DNA of 64,000 bases from contig WPIO01000034.1 in the NCBI GenBank assembly GCA_009760855.2, positions 396,001-460,000 of the forward strand, in the 5' to 3' direction. Source of the stretch: Cristatella mucedo. Taxonomy: Eukaryota; Bryozoa; Phylactolaemata; Cristatellidae. The notes beneath the pieces are model-generated. The model was not told the origin of the DNA. It did not search any database and worked only from the letters and a program-made list of their open reading frames with translations. A program made the translations under genes and the position numbers. Positions within the stretch are counted from its first letter, which is position 1, and each line of letters begins with the position of its first letter. This document shows, in pieces, positions 45,594 to 57,572 of this stretch.

Positions 45594-46440
45594 AAGGCAG
45601 CGGCTGCCCAGCCAGTGCGTGCTGCCGCCCGTCCGTCCCACGTGGCGTTCGGCCTGCTGCGGCCGACCACTCAGGAGGCATCCGGAGGCTGGTGAGCCGG
45701 AGTGGTTTTTCCCCGTGGACCGGACTCGGCTGGTTCTCGTGTGTGTGCTGCGCGCGCTCGCTTTGCACTCGCTTTGATATCGATACCTGACGACGGCTGC
45801 TGCTTACCTCCCTCGAAGCTCTGCGCCCCCTGGCGGCGGCGGCGGCAGCAGCAGTTGCTGCGACGACGACGGCTCATTTCTCTTGAGGCTGCCTCGGAGT
45901 GCGCACCTAGTCGTGGCTGGCGCTCGAGGCAAAGCCCTCCGAAGCGTGCGTCTGTTGTCGGCGCACCTTTTTGTATCCATCGTCACCAGCAGGCTGCTGC
46001 TGCTGCCGCCGCCTGCTCTGCTCGCTGGTGCATTCACCTGAGGCCAAGGGATTCTCGCTTCTGCTCCGACCGGTCGTGGCACGGAGCCCGGCGGCGGCAG
46101 CAAGCCGATGCACGGTCGCCGACGCCCTGTGGCGTCAGTTGTGCTGCAGTTGGCATCGCTGCTGCTGCCGCCACGACGGCCACGTGGGGCTTCTGTTTGG
46201 CGCACCTGTTAGCTCACCTTGTTTATGTACATGGTCACCTCTGACCTCCCCACTTTGTTGAACAAGAGTTACGTTTTGTCTTGGATCCAGTTTTATGCGA
46301 TTTCTACTAAACACTAAACTTGGCAGTTCGTTTGTTCAGTCGTTTACCTTCATTGCACAAATTCGCTCGAGCTAAGATGCTCGAACTTGACGGCCTAGGT
46401 AGTGGGTCGGAGTCCTGCTGCAGGGAAGTCTGTCTTGGGA
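45594..46440 (+). other. Probable Fmr1 3' untranslated region
   Basis: GC-rich with many GCTGCTGCT blocks up to about 46200. A possible AATAAA lies at 46724-46729, but repeats intervene, so the transcript end is unknown. Confidence 0.4.
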
Positions 46441-46545
46441 ATCACTTTCTAGGCGCTTTACATTTGCTTTGAATGGAAACACGTTTGAATGGTGGAGTGG
46501 TATCATGCTTGATAAGCAACATGAATAACATAGGGGTGATACTAC
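46440..46545 (-). mobile_element. L2 LINE 3' tail fragment
   Basis: Contains TTTCTAGGCGCTTTACATTTG and the following 3' untranslated block (GGTATCATGCTTGATAAGCA) on the minus strand; half of the hairpin is missing. Confidence 0.7.
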
Positions 46546-46642
46546 AAGTACAGCGAACGCTTTAATGCAGCAAAATATAAGTGAGGATGTTGGATCAGCT
46601 ACTTATTACTTTTGCTAATGTGGGCCAATTAGCCTTTCGAAT

Positions 46643-46702
46643 TAATTGTTGTGGCAAGCTATAGCATGGCAATAATTGTTGTGGCCAGCTATAGCGTGGC
46701 AA
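46643..46702 (+). repeat. 30-bp tandem duplication
   Basis: Two adjacent copies of a 30-bp unit starting TAATTGTTGTGGC, differing at two positions. Confidence 0.85.
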
Positions 46703-46732
46703 AAACTGCTATTAGAAGGGAGTAATAAACAT

Positions 46733-46800
46733 TGTCATTTGGGTAGCGCTCAAATAGAGCCGAATCTCTATCCAGGTGCTTTATGACTTGCAAGAGAATG
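46733..46800 (-). mobile_element. Decayed hairpin tail of L2 or SINE A
   Basis: Minus-strand AAAGCACCTGGATAGAGATT followed by GAGCGCTACCC matches the shared LINE/SINE 3' hairpin with several substitutions. Confidence 0.55.
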
Positions 46801-47530
46801 AACATCCATTGAGCTAATGACAAGTACGGTACCAACCAGGCAAGCATACACAAATAGGTATCGTGCATTAGAGCTATATCGACCTCTGAGAGAAATGGCC
46901 CACCGCGTTATTGTTGGCCTCCGATGAACTGCGACCAACCAAGTTGCTTTGGCTTACCATTGCTACCGTACCGTGAAAGTGATTCAGTAAGTCAGGATGT
47001 CACGACCGAGGATGTGCAGATTTGCTCAAGGGCTTCCCTGTTAAGACTGGCTCTGCCGCAACGGCCGGCTCGCCAGGTTCATTCTCATGGGTGGCTTCCG
47101 ATCGGAGCTCAAGAATTCAAGATCAATCATAGTTCCTGCACCAGTATGCCGAGTGCAGATTGCCTTGACGCTCGCCTCGTACTTCGAAGCGCTTGAGACA
47201 ATCGACTAAGTGTGCAGACTGACAAGATGCAGCCGAGGACAATGTCTCAAACCACCAGCCATCGCTGTCCATCGTCGTGGAGTTTCACTTGTACGCTTTG
47301 GCTAGCTCTCAGGTAAAAGGGCCCAAGCTGTCTTAGTAAGTGTAATCAGCAAGCTAGTGCAATGAGACTTATGAACGTGTTATAAGACGCAAGGATACGT
47401 GTATCGTCGCTCAGCACTTGCATCCCGAATGATGCCAAATTTGGGTTCGCCGTGGACACCGTGCGTTGAGCGATGGGATTCCTGGGCAATGTGGTCATTT
47501 ACTTACGGACCGAGCACGCCGCTTTCCTTC
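46801..47530. other. Intergenic DNA, nothing recognised
   Basis: No supported gene or repeat. Confidence 0.3.
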
Positions 47531-47532
47531 TC

Positions 47533-47752
47533 GTGTGACACTGTTCATGCTGCCACTAACCACATTTGCATGCTGACCCAGTGCATGTAACCCCTAACCA
47601 TGTTATTCATTTTGTTTGTTTTTCAAGCATGATTTTACTTACTATTCTATTGCGTATCACTTTGCAGCAAATGTAAAGCGCCTAGAAAGAGATTAAGTTC
47701 TCTGAGGGCGCTTTATCAAGTGCAATATTATTATTATTATTATTATTTCATT
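47533..47752 (+). mobile_element. L2 LINE 3' untranslated tail, 5'-truncated
   Basis: CATGCTGCCACTAACCACAT motif, perfect hairpin at 47675-47714 and a long (TTA)n tail. No coding sequence remains. Confidence 0.92.
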
Positions 47753-49617
47753 TAGCGCTCACAGCAGCATTGTTCAGTTCGTCTGTTTTTTTTTTGCGCG
47801 AGCGACTGTTGTAGGGAGATGGTGAGTCAAACTCACTCCTCTAGTCTCGAGACAAGGACATGGCTCGGGAAACGGCATAACCGGGAAGAGGTAGGGGTAA
47901 ATAGCCAAAAAAACAATGTTTTGGTTAAAAGCCAATGCAGCTGACAAGCTACGATCGCCCGCAACCGTACGCGACCCCTTTATAAGTAGAGCCACCAATA
48001 TTAATTAGTGCTGCTGACCAACTGCAGCTGCAGCCAACAAGACGTTTTTATAGCAAGTATCCAAGCCGAGACAGAATAGCCATCGCTTCCAGCTAAAGTG
48101 ATGAGCTTAAGAGACAGTCGGCTGAATTTAACATAGTTACGTTGCGAATGTGTGCCCCTTGATATATCTAAAATGACTGTAGTGAACACTCGTAGCATTC
48201 AACAGTCCTCGAAACGTGTAATTATTAACTCGCGTACACGTTAATTGGTAACTGAGAATTTCGTCTGCGACCGGAAGGTACGCTTCGCTCCGATTGGCCG
48301 TATTTCCGGCTCGCGTCCATTAACAGGGACTCCGAGTTCTGATTCGCTGGCTAGCATCGGGCAGTTAGCAGACGGAGTAGCCGTCGTTATCGTCACCAAA
48401 AATATTTTATGCAGCAGATGCATCCGTCGATGATGACCTTATCATTTCAGCAGCATTGCACCGTCCAGTAGTGACCGGTCAATAGATAGATTGCTAGCGA
48501 TGCAGAACAATTCAGTTTGGACAGAGGCCAGCAGCCGCCACACGCAAGGAAATGTGGATCTCAGGGACAATAGCTAGTGACCTGGATGAGGACGGGTGAG
48601 CATTTTGTTAGGTCAATGCAATCGATCGTTTCCCAATGTCCGACTTTAAGGGAACACTTTAGTTCGCTTGCGTAAATCTACATTCGTCTCCTAAACCTGA
48701 GCAACGATATTGATAGCCTTGGCAAGATTTGGAAGGCCCGGCAATGGCTTAACTAGGACACCTAGAACAATTGAACAATTTTCAAGTTTATAACTTTGAT
48801 AGGGGTGAATTATGCGCATAAAGCAGATGCAAGCAACTTGAATTACTGGATCTGTGAATCACGATCCCCCCTCCGCTTTCCTATCACCATTCCTCTCCCA
48901 CTGGTTCGTGGTTTCCACTTCGGGTGTGACCTCAAAGGCTACGCGTGAGGCATGGGTAGGGATCGAGCGTCCAATCTTGCATGCTCGATCGTGCTGTTAC
49001 GAATGCCTGCTTTAGAGAATGAGGCTGTCCGTCGTTCAAACATAGCGCACTAAACGGTGTGTGTCCAGTGTCTCGTGACAGAAAGTGGTAAAATTAACCC
49101 TCCCAGCATTGCAGACGAATCGTTGAGACCGCGACGATGCACGCTTGTATGGCGATAAGCTCGGAGCACGACAGCCATCCAAAACGCGACGCGTGCCTCA
49201 AAAGCAAGTCCTTAACCGTTAGCCCACTCTGCCTTTCGCACGTAACGTAACCAGTAGTTGCAACATTTCTAGTGTGAAATGGTTGTAGTTCAGGAGCGAC
49301 TTTTAACCTCGAGCACTTTAGTATCAAGATGATTTAGTATATCTGCCTCTGTAACTCCACGAAGCCACAACGACTGATTGGGTGGTACACAGGACATGTT
49401 TTTACGGCAAACTCAAAGCCTAAGCAGCTTCTGGCAAGCTCACGGTAGCAGGCATACTCAATCTCAGGCAATCAGGCATACTCAATCTCGGGCAACAAAG
49501 AGAAAATGAAAGCGTAGCTGAGGCGAGAGGAAGTGACGTAGCAGCAGCGTCGGATGGCTGGAGAATATTCCACGTTTCACAGCATCATGCAAAATTTAGG
49601 CCCCCTCAGCCTGGACA
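47753..49617. other. Stretch without a recognised gene
   Basis: Contains a local direct repeat near 49455-49495 (GGCATACTCAATCTC twice). No other family seen. Confidence 0.3.
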
Positions 49618-50475
49618 GTAATAATAATAATAATAATAATAATAATATATTTGATATAGCTCGCACAGAGAACTCAATCTATTTTTAGGAACTTTCCATT
49701 TACTACAAAGGAAGCATGATAGAATGATGATTAGGAGCACGTTAAATGGTTAAATGTCAACAAGCACAACATGGTTACAGGTGACATACTCAGAGTTAGC
49801 GTGCAAGTATTTTTAGCGGCAGCATGCATAGTGTCGGCACACATAAGTATACAAAGAACGAATCACACGGATCCACTAAATGCTTATATAAATGCATGGG
49901 GTTTTAGATTCTTTTTTAATGTGGTCAAGTAAGGGGATGTCGTGACGCCAGTCGGAAGTAAGTAACAGGCTTTGGGAGCATACGAACTAAAGGCACAGTC
50001 TCCAAAGGATTTGAGGTTCGTACGTGGTATTTGTAACCGATCACATTCCGAAAAGCGCATGCTTACGATGCTTAGCCTGGTCGAGCAGTAGATCTGATAG
50101 GTAGGCTGGGGCCAAAGAATGAAGGAGACAAGCCAACCTGCCAAGTTTCACCAGCTGTAAGCGCCTGTTTGCACATGCCGGTAGGGCCAGCAAGCAGTGA
50201 GTTTCAGAAGTCAAGAGACGAGATGTCACAAATGCATGGACCAATTTAGATGTGGTATCTTTGCCTAAACAAGCCAAAATTTTAGCAATGTTATGTAGCT
50301 GAAAGTAGGCAGACATGACTGTGGAGCTAATGTAGTCGTCTAATGAAAGGTCACTTAGGAACAGGACACCTATATTTCGTGCAGATTCAACAAGACATAT
50401 GCTGACAGAACCGATTGTGAGCGTCAGCCTTTCCAATTTCTGACCTACACTAGGTTTCCAATAACTAGTAAGTTG
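49618..50475 (-). mobile_element. L2 LINE 3' portion
   Basis: (ATA)n tail, decayed hairpin, 3' untranslated region and the C-terminal coding region in two broken frames (FILWPQPTYQIYCS; LTLTIGSVSICLVESARNIG). Extends to the MGKP...LERL block. Confidence 0.88.
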
Positions 50476-50774
50476 GTTTCATCATCATTCAAAGCAATCA
50501 GTAAAAATCTTTAAAAGATCAGAAAAAGAAGATTCGGTGGACTTGTGTACACTGTCGGCTTCGCCTTCTTGTCAGGCTATACAATATATTTCTGTCGAGG
50601 TTTTTCCGATACATTCCCCTGTGCCTTCAAGTTGCTTAGCTGTCTTCACTGTCATCGCCGAGTGTGAAGCACTGCTGTACTGCAGAGCCGGGCTCTACAG
50701 CTTAGTCCAAATCATTGGCTTGACTGTCCTTCTGGTCATCAGCTCTTTACTTGGCTGGTGACGGCCGAAGACTT

Positions 50775-51403
50775 CGACCGTCGAGCCCCATCTTGTACTA
50801 AAGTTCTTCTAGAGTGCCACTCATCTCGCCTGGCCATCACTGGCACTGCTCTACAATGGTTCAGATCATATATGGGAGATTCCAGAGCATTGACGTGAAT
50901 GGACAAAGATCATCCGGAGAACATCTGAAATATGGAGTACCTCAGGGCTCCGTGCTAGGTCCGCTTCATTTCGCGGTCTATACGGTCCCTCTCGCTGATG
51001 TGATTGCCAAGCACAATCTAGGCTTTCACTTCTATGCGGATGACACTCAGTTGTACCTTTGCTTTGATCCCTCCCAGCCTTCGAGCACCTCAAATTCTCT
51101 CAACTCACTTGCTGCATGCATTGATGACATCCGCGCATGGATGGCAGCAAATTTTCTAAAACTAAACGATGATAAAACTAACTTACTAACTAGTTACGGG
51201 CAAACCCAGTGGGATTCAGAAATTGGAAAGGCTGACGCTCAAAATTGGCTCTGCCAGCATATCTCCTGTTGAGTCAGCCCGAAATCTAGGTGTCATGCTC
51301 CAAAGTGACCTCTCGTTAGACGACCACACCAGCTCCTCAGTCAAGTCTGCCTACTGTCAGCTACATAACATTGCTAAAATTCGGGCTGTTTAGATAAGGA
51401 TAC
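50775..51403 (+). mobile_element. L2 LINE reverse transcriptase fragment, truncated at both ends
   Basis: Encodes YGVPQGSVLGPLHFAVYTVP and NLGFHFYADDTQLYLCFDPS with an intact YADD, then LNDDKTNLL, a frame break, and GVMLQSDLSLDD. Ends abruptly after the NIAKIRA block. It has Gln (CAA) where the 35.5-38.6 kb copy has TAA. Confidence 0.9.
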
Positions 51404-52163
51404 TGTGGTTTTAGTTAATTGATGACACTCCCCCTGATCGCTGTACGAGTGGGCTGTGACACTCGATGTGGTAAGCAGCCGGGCCGTGCGATTAGTGGCT
51501 TGTTTCGCCAAGGGAGTCGGGGACTCCGGTGGGCGAGAGGGGCGAGGAGAGTCGTGCTTCGCCCTGCTCCCCGTGGAGGCGTAAGGTCGCGTAAGTCGCT
51601 CCGACGCGACGCTGCGGGCTTCGCGTAAGACGGGCGGCAATAGGAGGAAAACGGTGAAAACGGCGTCCTTGACCTCAAGATACCGTAAGTTCGCGTCGTT
51701 AGAGTAGAAAAGCCAAAACTCGAGCTGTATCTCGCTTTTAAGGTAAATCAGTTTCCCCTCAGGGTTTCCTGTACGGAATTTGCACATGTTTAATTTGGTT
51801 TCGATTTGAATTTGAGGAGTAGTTCTGGATTTCTAATGACATGTTTGCTGGACGTATTTAATTTCAACTACAAGCACGTCTGATGTATATAATGCAGAGC
51901 ATATACAGTAGATACTTATCTATATACCACTATGAAAGAAAAGCAGATATGCGTAGAGAGACCACTCCAAAATCCTCGAAACATGGGGTCCATGCTGTAA
52001 TCTCACATATTTCAAAGAGCCGTGGACTGCCGGTCAACAACATCCCAAGAACTTAAGAATCGCATTAGTCGGCACAATTGGTAGCAAATCTCGCATGCTA
52101 ACACCTTGGTTCGCTTAATAGATGCTTAAAACATGATACATTACAGTATTTTATTTGAGAGAA

Positions 52164-52350
52164 TATGCATAATATATAATATATATGAGCTATATATGAG
52201 CTACATTTATATATAAATAGAATATATTGAATGCATAATATATAATATATATGAGCTATATATATATATAGAAGATATGTAATGTATAATATATATATAT
52301 ATATATATATAATATATAATACAAAATACATAATATACAATATATGAGAA
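52164..52350. repeat. TA-rich cryptic microsatellite
   Basis: Diverged (TA)n with recurring ATATATGAGCTATATATGAG and GAATGCATAATATATAATAT blocks, in effect a short degenerate tandem array. Confidence 0.85.
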
Positions 52351-52788
52351 TATATAATTTCGGCATTAAACTAGTCCACACTTTTGAAGGATTTTACTTG
52401 CATCGCCGTCTGAGTACTGCGAGATAAAACTTACTGGATGCACCAAGTATCTCCATCGCTAAAAGTTCATCGTAACATCATTGTCTGGCCATTCCAGCCG
52501 TCGTCAGGGTTTGAAGCATGCCATTGGAGCGTGCAGCCATAGGCCTAGGGTGTTTCGAAGCAGTTCAAAACATCAAGGCGGTAGAAAGGAAGTACCACAC
52601 AACAGTGTTTCCTGATATAAAGGAATTATAAAGATTTTAAAAACTATTTCGTAGGTCTCAGCTCTTTCGGTTTGCCAGATGCACTCATCAAATTGAACTG
52701 CCTTCTCGTAATCTCTATGATGGAAAGCTTGCAATAAAAGAAAATGCAAATTAGCGCCGGCAATGGTATCGCAGGTGCTTCACAAGAT

Positions 52789-52815
52789 GGCAGCAGCAGC
52801 AGCAGCAGCAGCAGC
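52789..52815 (+). repeat. (GCA)9 trinucleotide repeat
   Basis: Nine GCA units, no coding context. Confidence 0.9.
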
Positions 52816-53642
52816 TTATTGTAATTAGCTTAGAGTGATCGAGGGCTGAGAGCTGCTCTCGCTTCGTCGTACAACGACGCCGTTGGGTGGTTTCTAGCTC
52901 TAATTGCGCCATTCAATTCCTTGCGTGGTCTGAAACTAAGTGTCGCCGTGGCCTGCGTCTGCCCACACTCTAAACGCACGCATCGCTCAAACTTTAGCCA
53001 TCCCTGTAGATGCGCCTGACACACTAATCGAGGTGCATTTAAAAAAAGGGCTACGTGGCACATCCGAAAGGTTCGTGCGGCAGCTGTTTTTGAACCCGCT
53101 CAAAAACGCCAAAGGCAAGTTAACTTTTTATCTTGCACGTTATCGCACCTGGCAGCCTATCCAGAGTGGCTAGCAACGGTGATAACTTCCGCATATTAAT
53201 TCTGCCTTGGGATTTATTTTTTTAAATCTGCGAAGACTGAGATTTGTTTTGATTTCCGGGGTTCGAGGACTGATGGTGCGAGCATTTAATGCACCCTGTA
53301 TTCGTGGGCGTTTCAGCAGCACGCGAGACACAGAGAGCGACAGATAGCGGTCTTTCTTACGCCTGCGAGACAGCATTGGTGGCAGTGACGGCCACGTCCA
53401 CGGTCTACCTGGCGGCACCGCATCTGGCCCCTACTATTCGGGCATCGACGGCATCGATCGAGAGGACGCGCTCCCCAGCCTCCTCGCGAGGAGAGCGCGG
53501 GAGATCGCGGAGCACGAAATTAGCCCTTGAACTTTCCCCTTTGCTCTCTCCATTTGCCGCATGGCAGACGCTAGGCACTCATTAGGCGATCCTCCTTCTG
53601 CCCGGGCTGCATCGCTTCTTGCGAAGGGCGAGGCCGGAACCG

Positions 53643-53788
53643 GCCGGTTCGGTCCAGCGGCTAAGGTGCTCGCCCCGGAGACCCAGGTCTGGCTGAGGTC
53701 GTGGGCTCGAGCCCCGAGGCGCATATGTGAAGCGCCTGAACAGAGATTGAGTTCTCTTGGGGCGCTATATAAATGAATTGTATTTTAA
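53643..53788 (+). mobile_element. SINE A, complete and least decayed copy
   Basis: A box area GTCCAGCGGCTAAGGTGC, B box GTGGGCTCGAGCCCCGAGG, then GAAGCGCCTGAACAGAGATT and CTCTTGGGGCGCTATATAAA forming the 3' hairpin, ending GAATTGTATTTTA. Confidence 0.9.
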
Positions 53789-53924
53789 CTATATTTTAAC
53801 ATCATTCGGGTATTCAGGCGCGCCCGATGCTCTACTCACCCCGCCCCTCACATGCAGGGTCGTTCGCCATCTTGCCGGTCGTACCAGGGACCGCTGGCTT
53901 AGTATGGCGAGGCTCAGCTAGAGA

Positions 53925-54065
53925 ACGCTTGAATCCTCTATCCAACGTAGTAGATGAGTTTGCACCTCCGACTACACGAAAGGTCAGTCCACGCCCGGAG
54001 ACGCTCTTTGGCTCAAGTCTGATTGTCAAGAAAGCAAGGAATATGGTGGTAAACGACTTGATAAG
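53925..54065 (+). mobile_element. Possible L2 LINE fragment
   Basis: VVDEFAPPTTRKVSPRPETL resembles LDEFAPLTKRTVRPRPDGLW in the pre-RT region of the better L2 copy. Short and diverged. Confidence 0.5.
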
Positions 54066-55890
54066 GCTGGCATGAATTCAAGGCTCACGGGATACCTCTC
54101 GGAATTAAATGATTACATAATGTGGCACTTTTTTTGCCCTGGGTGGTAAGCGCGATTTCCTAGTTTCTTATGATTCGGAATTTTAGAAAATAAACTACCG
54201 TTATTCCGAAAAATGAGCTTTTGTGACCGGGCTGTGATAAACTTGAAATCAACCAATTTCCAACAAAAATTCCTATCGCACGGTTCAAATGTAGTCAGAA
54301 ATAACAGCAACTGAATCAAAATTAACGCGTATTTACTCATACAAAAATGACGCATCAAAGTGTTTCAGAATTAAGCAGAAAAGTCCAGATTTGTGGCTTA
54401 TTTACATATGAGTGAGCTTATGGACTCGCTTAGCCGAGTCGCAGTAGAAATACAATACTGTACGTAAATTTATACGTCTATTACCTATCGGTACACTATG
54501 CTTTTGTCTTCGAGCGAGCCTGTGTACTCGCTGACATATAATTCTCAAGTCCGACGTTCACTCGAACAGAAACTTCTGTGAGTCTGCGAGCCAGCAGCGC
54601 TCAGACTCAGACTCAGGCGAGCGTCTTGTCTCGCGCCAATCGCAGCAGGAAAGCTGCGCTCGGATTCTCTAGCCAAAGTCGCGGGACAGCCATCTGGCCG
54701 CGTGACGGATTTTATCGCTTTAATTAATAGGAATGTCTTTTCAGAAGACAACACCAAACGTAATCCAGCATCGCGGGTCCGCCGTCGTGTTTTTTAATAT
54801 ACTTTCTTGATGACTACATTCAAAGTCCAGGCTATCCTAGTGAGAAAAACGCACGCCGTGCTACTCCGAGCAAGTTCTCACGTTCTCATTGAATTTGTCG
54901 AGATGAGCACAACGCGTTTTCAGTCTAGCAATTGCCCAGAATGCTCTGAACCAAATGCAGCAGGACTTCCTGTTCCAAGCCGCTTCCCCCACTTGTTTCC
55001 TGGCGAATAAATTAATTAAATTGGCGAATAAATTACACCCCATAATCTTCTTTACCGGTGGTCTGACCAAAACACCAGCTTTGAGCTTTCCCTCTGACAG
55101 CAGTTAAAAGACATATTGAATGTTTCAAAGGTGCTGGCTCATAATCTAGAGCTGCGCTAAATTTGTTAATCGTGCCTAGCTCTATATGCAATGATGGCAT
55201 TGATATCTCCCGATGGTCTTCCAGCGACTTCCGCTTGATGTTGCGCTTCCTGAGGCAATTGAGACATTGGTCCGTTGTTGCCACTCCCGCTTGTGATAGT
55301 TTGCTTTTGAAGAAGAAATTTCAAAGTTGATTATTCATGACTACGGAAGCAAAGTTTTGGTAGGACGGTAGCGATTTGCTATTCATTCTTAGGCGTCCAG
55401 GATTAGGAAAACATATTTCACACGCTAGGAAATCAAAAGGAAATCTGCTCGCTAGTATTCTTGTATATTGCATTAATTTATACTAGGTGTTAGTTCAAAT
55501 TTATCGAGACATAGTTGAATCACGAATCAATAGCCTAATAGTGTTTACGTGCAGTATCGACCATCTTCACAAGTGCAGATGATAAACAAGCATACTGCCT
55601 AATAATTTCGAAGGTGACCTTAAAAGAGTGTGTCCCTGTATTCTTTGTAGGAAAATAGAACGGGGTGCATACATTCGTTTTTGCAACAGCAAAACACATA
55701 TTAAAATATTATTATAATAAATAATAGGATAAGTAAATAATATTATCACATATTAAAATATGCCTCCGATTACTCACGAAATACCTGCACATCTGAAAGC
55801 AGGATCTTTCATGGCACTCAATAAGAAGCCCATCCTTCTGATCACGAGAGCTATTTTCATTCAATCTTGATTTTGTCTTTCTTATTCAAA
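54066..55890. other. Stretch without a recognised gene
   Basis: No supported gene or repeat. Confidence 0.3.
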
Positions 55891-55894
55891 ACAC

Positions 55895-56600
55895 TTTACT
55901 GAGTGGTGGCTCAGCAGCTATGCGACTAAATCAGTTGATCAGATCCTACTGCAAAATACAACTGTCGGGATTAAGATCTAGCCAAGGCCCGTTCTTTTCA
56001 ATATCTATGCTCTCCCGATATATCAGCTATGGCCGATAGCCTCTTCCAAATAAATCCCGGCTTTCGTTTCTGCGTCGAAAGCTTAATCCTTAATCCTTAA
56101 TCCTTAATCCTTTTACCCATCCTTTTGCCCATCAAAGCGTCGCTCCGTTTTCGCTCTCTTAATTCACTGGCACAATTGCTGACATTCGCTCACGGATGGC
56201 CGCTACTCAAGCTTAGCGACGATACGACCTACCAAACGATCATGGGTAAGCCTAGTGTCGCCCTTAAGTTGGACGACCTCACCCTCACGATCGATTCATC
56301 TATCGACACTCAAGTGGCACCTGTCCCTGATCTGGGCTTGTTATTCGGACCGACTTATCATCGTATGAGCTAATTGCCTCCACTGACATGTCGGCCGGAA
56401 TGCAGCCGAGGAACAATGGCAAAACCTGGGCCTGCTAAACTAGTTCACTCGTTTGTCGCATAGTGGCAAGATTAATGCCATTCGCCTGATTCGGGACTCT
56501 CGGCCTGTGCCCTTAATCGTCTGCAACTCACGTGCGAAACTCGTTTCAGCTCGGCTGGCCTCTAGGCAACGCGGCTTTGCGGCCGCATGCTGCATGGCAC
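55895..56600 (+). mobile_element. L2 LINE, heavily decayed RT to C-terminal region
   Basis: In broken frames: SQGPFFSISML (RT motif PQGSVLGPVLF), LKLSDDTTYQTIMGKPSVAL with LDDLTLTI (LKLNDDKTN ... MGKPSV ... LERLTLKI), and KLVHSFVA (KLVHAFV). 3' end missing. Confidence 0.65.
56083..56110 (+). repeat. TTAATCC heptamer, four tandem copies
   Basis: Perfect copies at 56083, 56090, 56097 and 56104, inside a decayed L2. Confidence 0.95.
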
Positions 56601-56621
56601 CGCATGGCACCGCATGGCACC
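56592..56621 (+). repeat. GCATGGCACC decamer, three tandem copies
   Basis: Perfect copies at 56592, 56602 and 56612. Confidence 0.95.
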
Positions 56622-56867
56622 AATTCTGTCCGAGTTTGACTGGTTCCATATCAAGCATCAGATCAAGATCCCCTCTCTGGCCTACGGCGTGCGTCACTAG
56701 CACACTCGCACCATCCTTGAACTATCCAATATTCGCGCGAGTGAGTGAATATTCCAGTGAGTGAGCTTTCACTCGCAGCCAGCCTCCCGGGCAGTCCCAT
56801 CCGAGGAATAAACTGGTGGTGTTGCTCGTCGGCTAGTGTTTTGTGCCGTCCGCGACAATAATTCGGG

Positions 56868-57572
56868 CTACAGATACCACGTCTAAGTTGGTCCATGCAT
56901 TGTGACATCCCGTCTTGACGTCTGTAACTCGCTGCTTGATAGCCTACCGGCATGTGCATTAGGGCGTTTTCAGCTGGTGCAAAACTCTTAGGCTTGTCTT
57001 TCGTGAGCGTCGCAGTTGCCACATCACACCACTTCTCGCCGACCTGCACTGGCTACCAGTCAAGCAACGGATTGACTTTAAAGTTCTGTAGCTCACGTTT
57101 AGGTCACTTCATTCTTTCGCTCCAGCCTATCTCTCAGATCTACTTCCCCACCAGGCCAAGCATCGTACCACCCGCTTTTCGGAATCCAACAGTTTACCAC
57201 TACCTCGTACAAACCTCAAATCCTTTGGAGACCGTGCATTTAATTGGTATGCTCCCAAAGCATGGAACTCCCTCCCGACTTGCGTCAGAACATCGCCTGA
57301 CTTGACCACATTTAAGAAGAACTTAAAAGCACACCTATTTAAGACAGCATTTAGTGGGTCCCGGTGATTCATCCTTCATGTGCTTACGCGTGCTGACACT
57401 GTGCATGCTGCCAATAACCACATTTGTATGCTTACCCTGTGCATGTCAACCTTAATCACGTTGTTTATCAAGCATGATATTACTCACGATTCAATCGCGT
57501 TTCCCTTGCAGCAAATGTAAAGCGGCTAGAAAGAGATTTAGTTCTCTGAGGGCGCTTTAGCAAGTGAATTAT
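56868..57572 (+). mobile_element. L2 LINE 3' end
   Basis: C-terminal coding region from KLVHA onward with frame breaks, natural end, 3' untranslated region, hairpin 57519-57558 (left arm AAAGCGGC) and a weak tail (AATTATAATTTTT). Confidence 0.9.

Larger units (their letters stand above)
51404..53640. other. Stretch without a recognised gene
   Basis: Holds the microsatellites listed separately. Between them no gene or transposon family was recognised. Confidence 0.3.
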
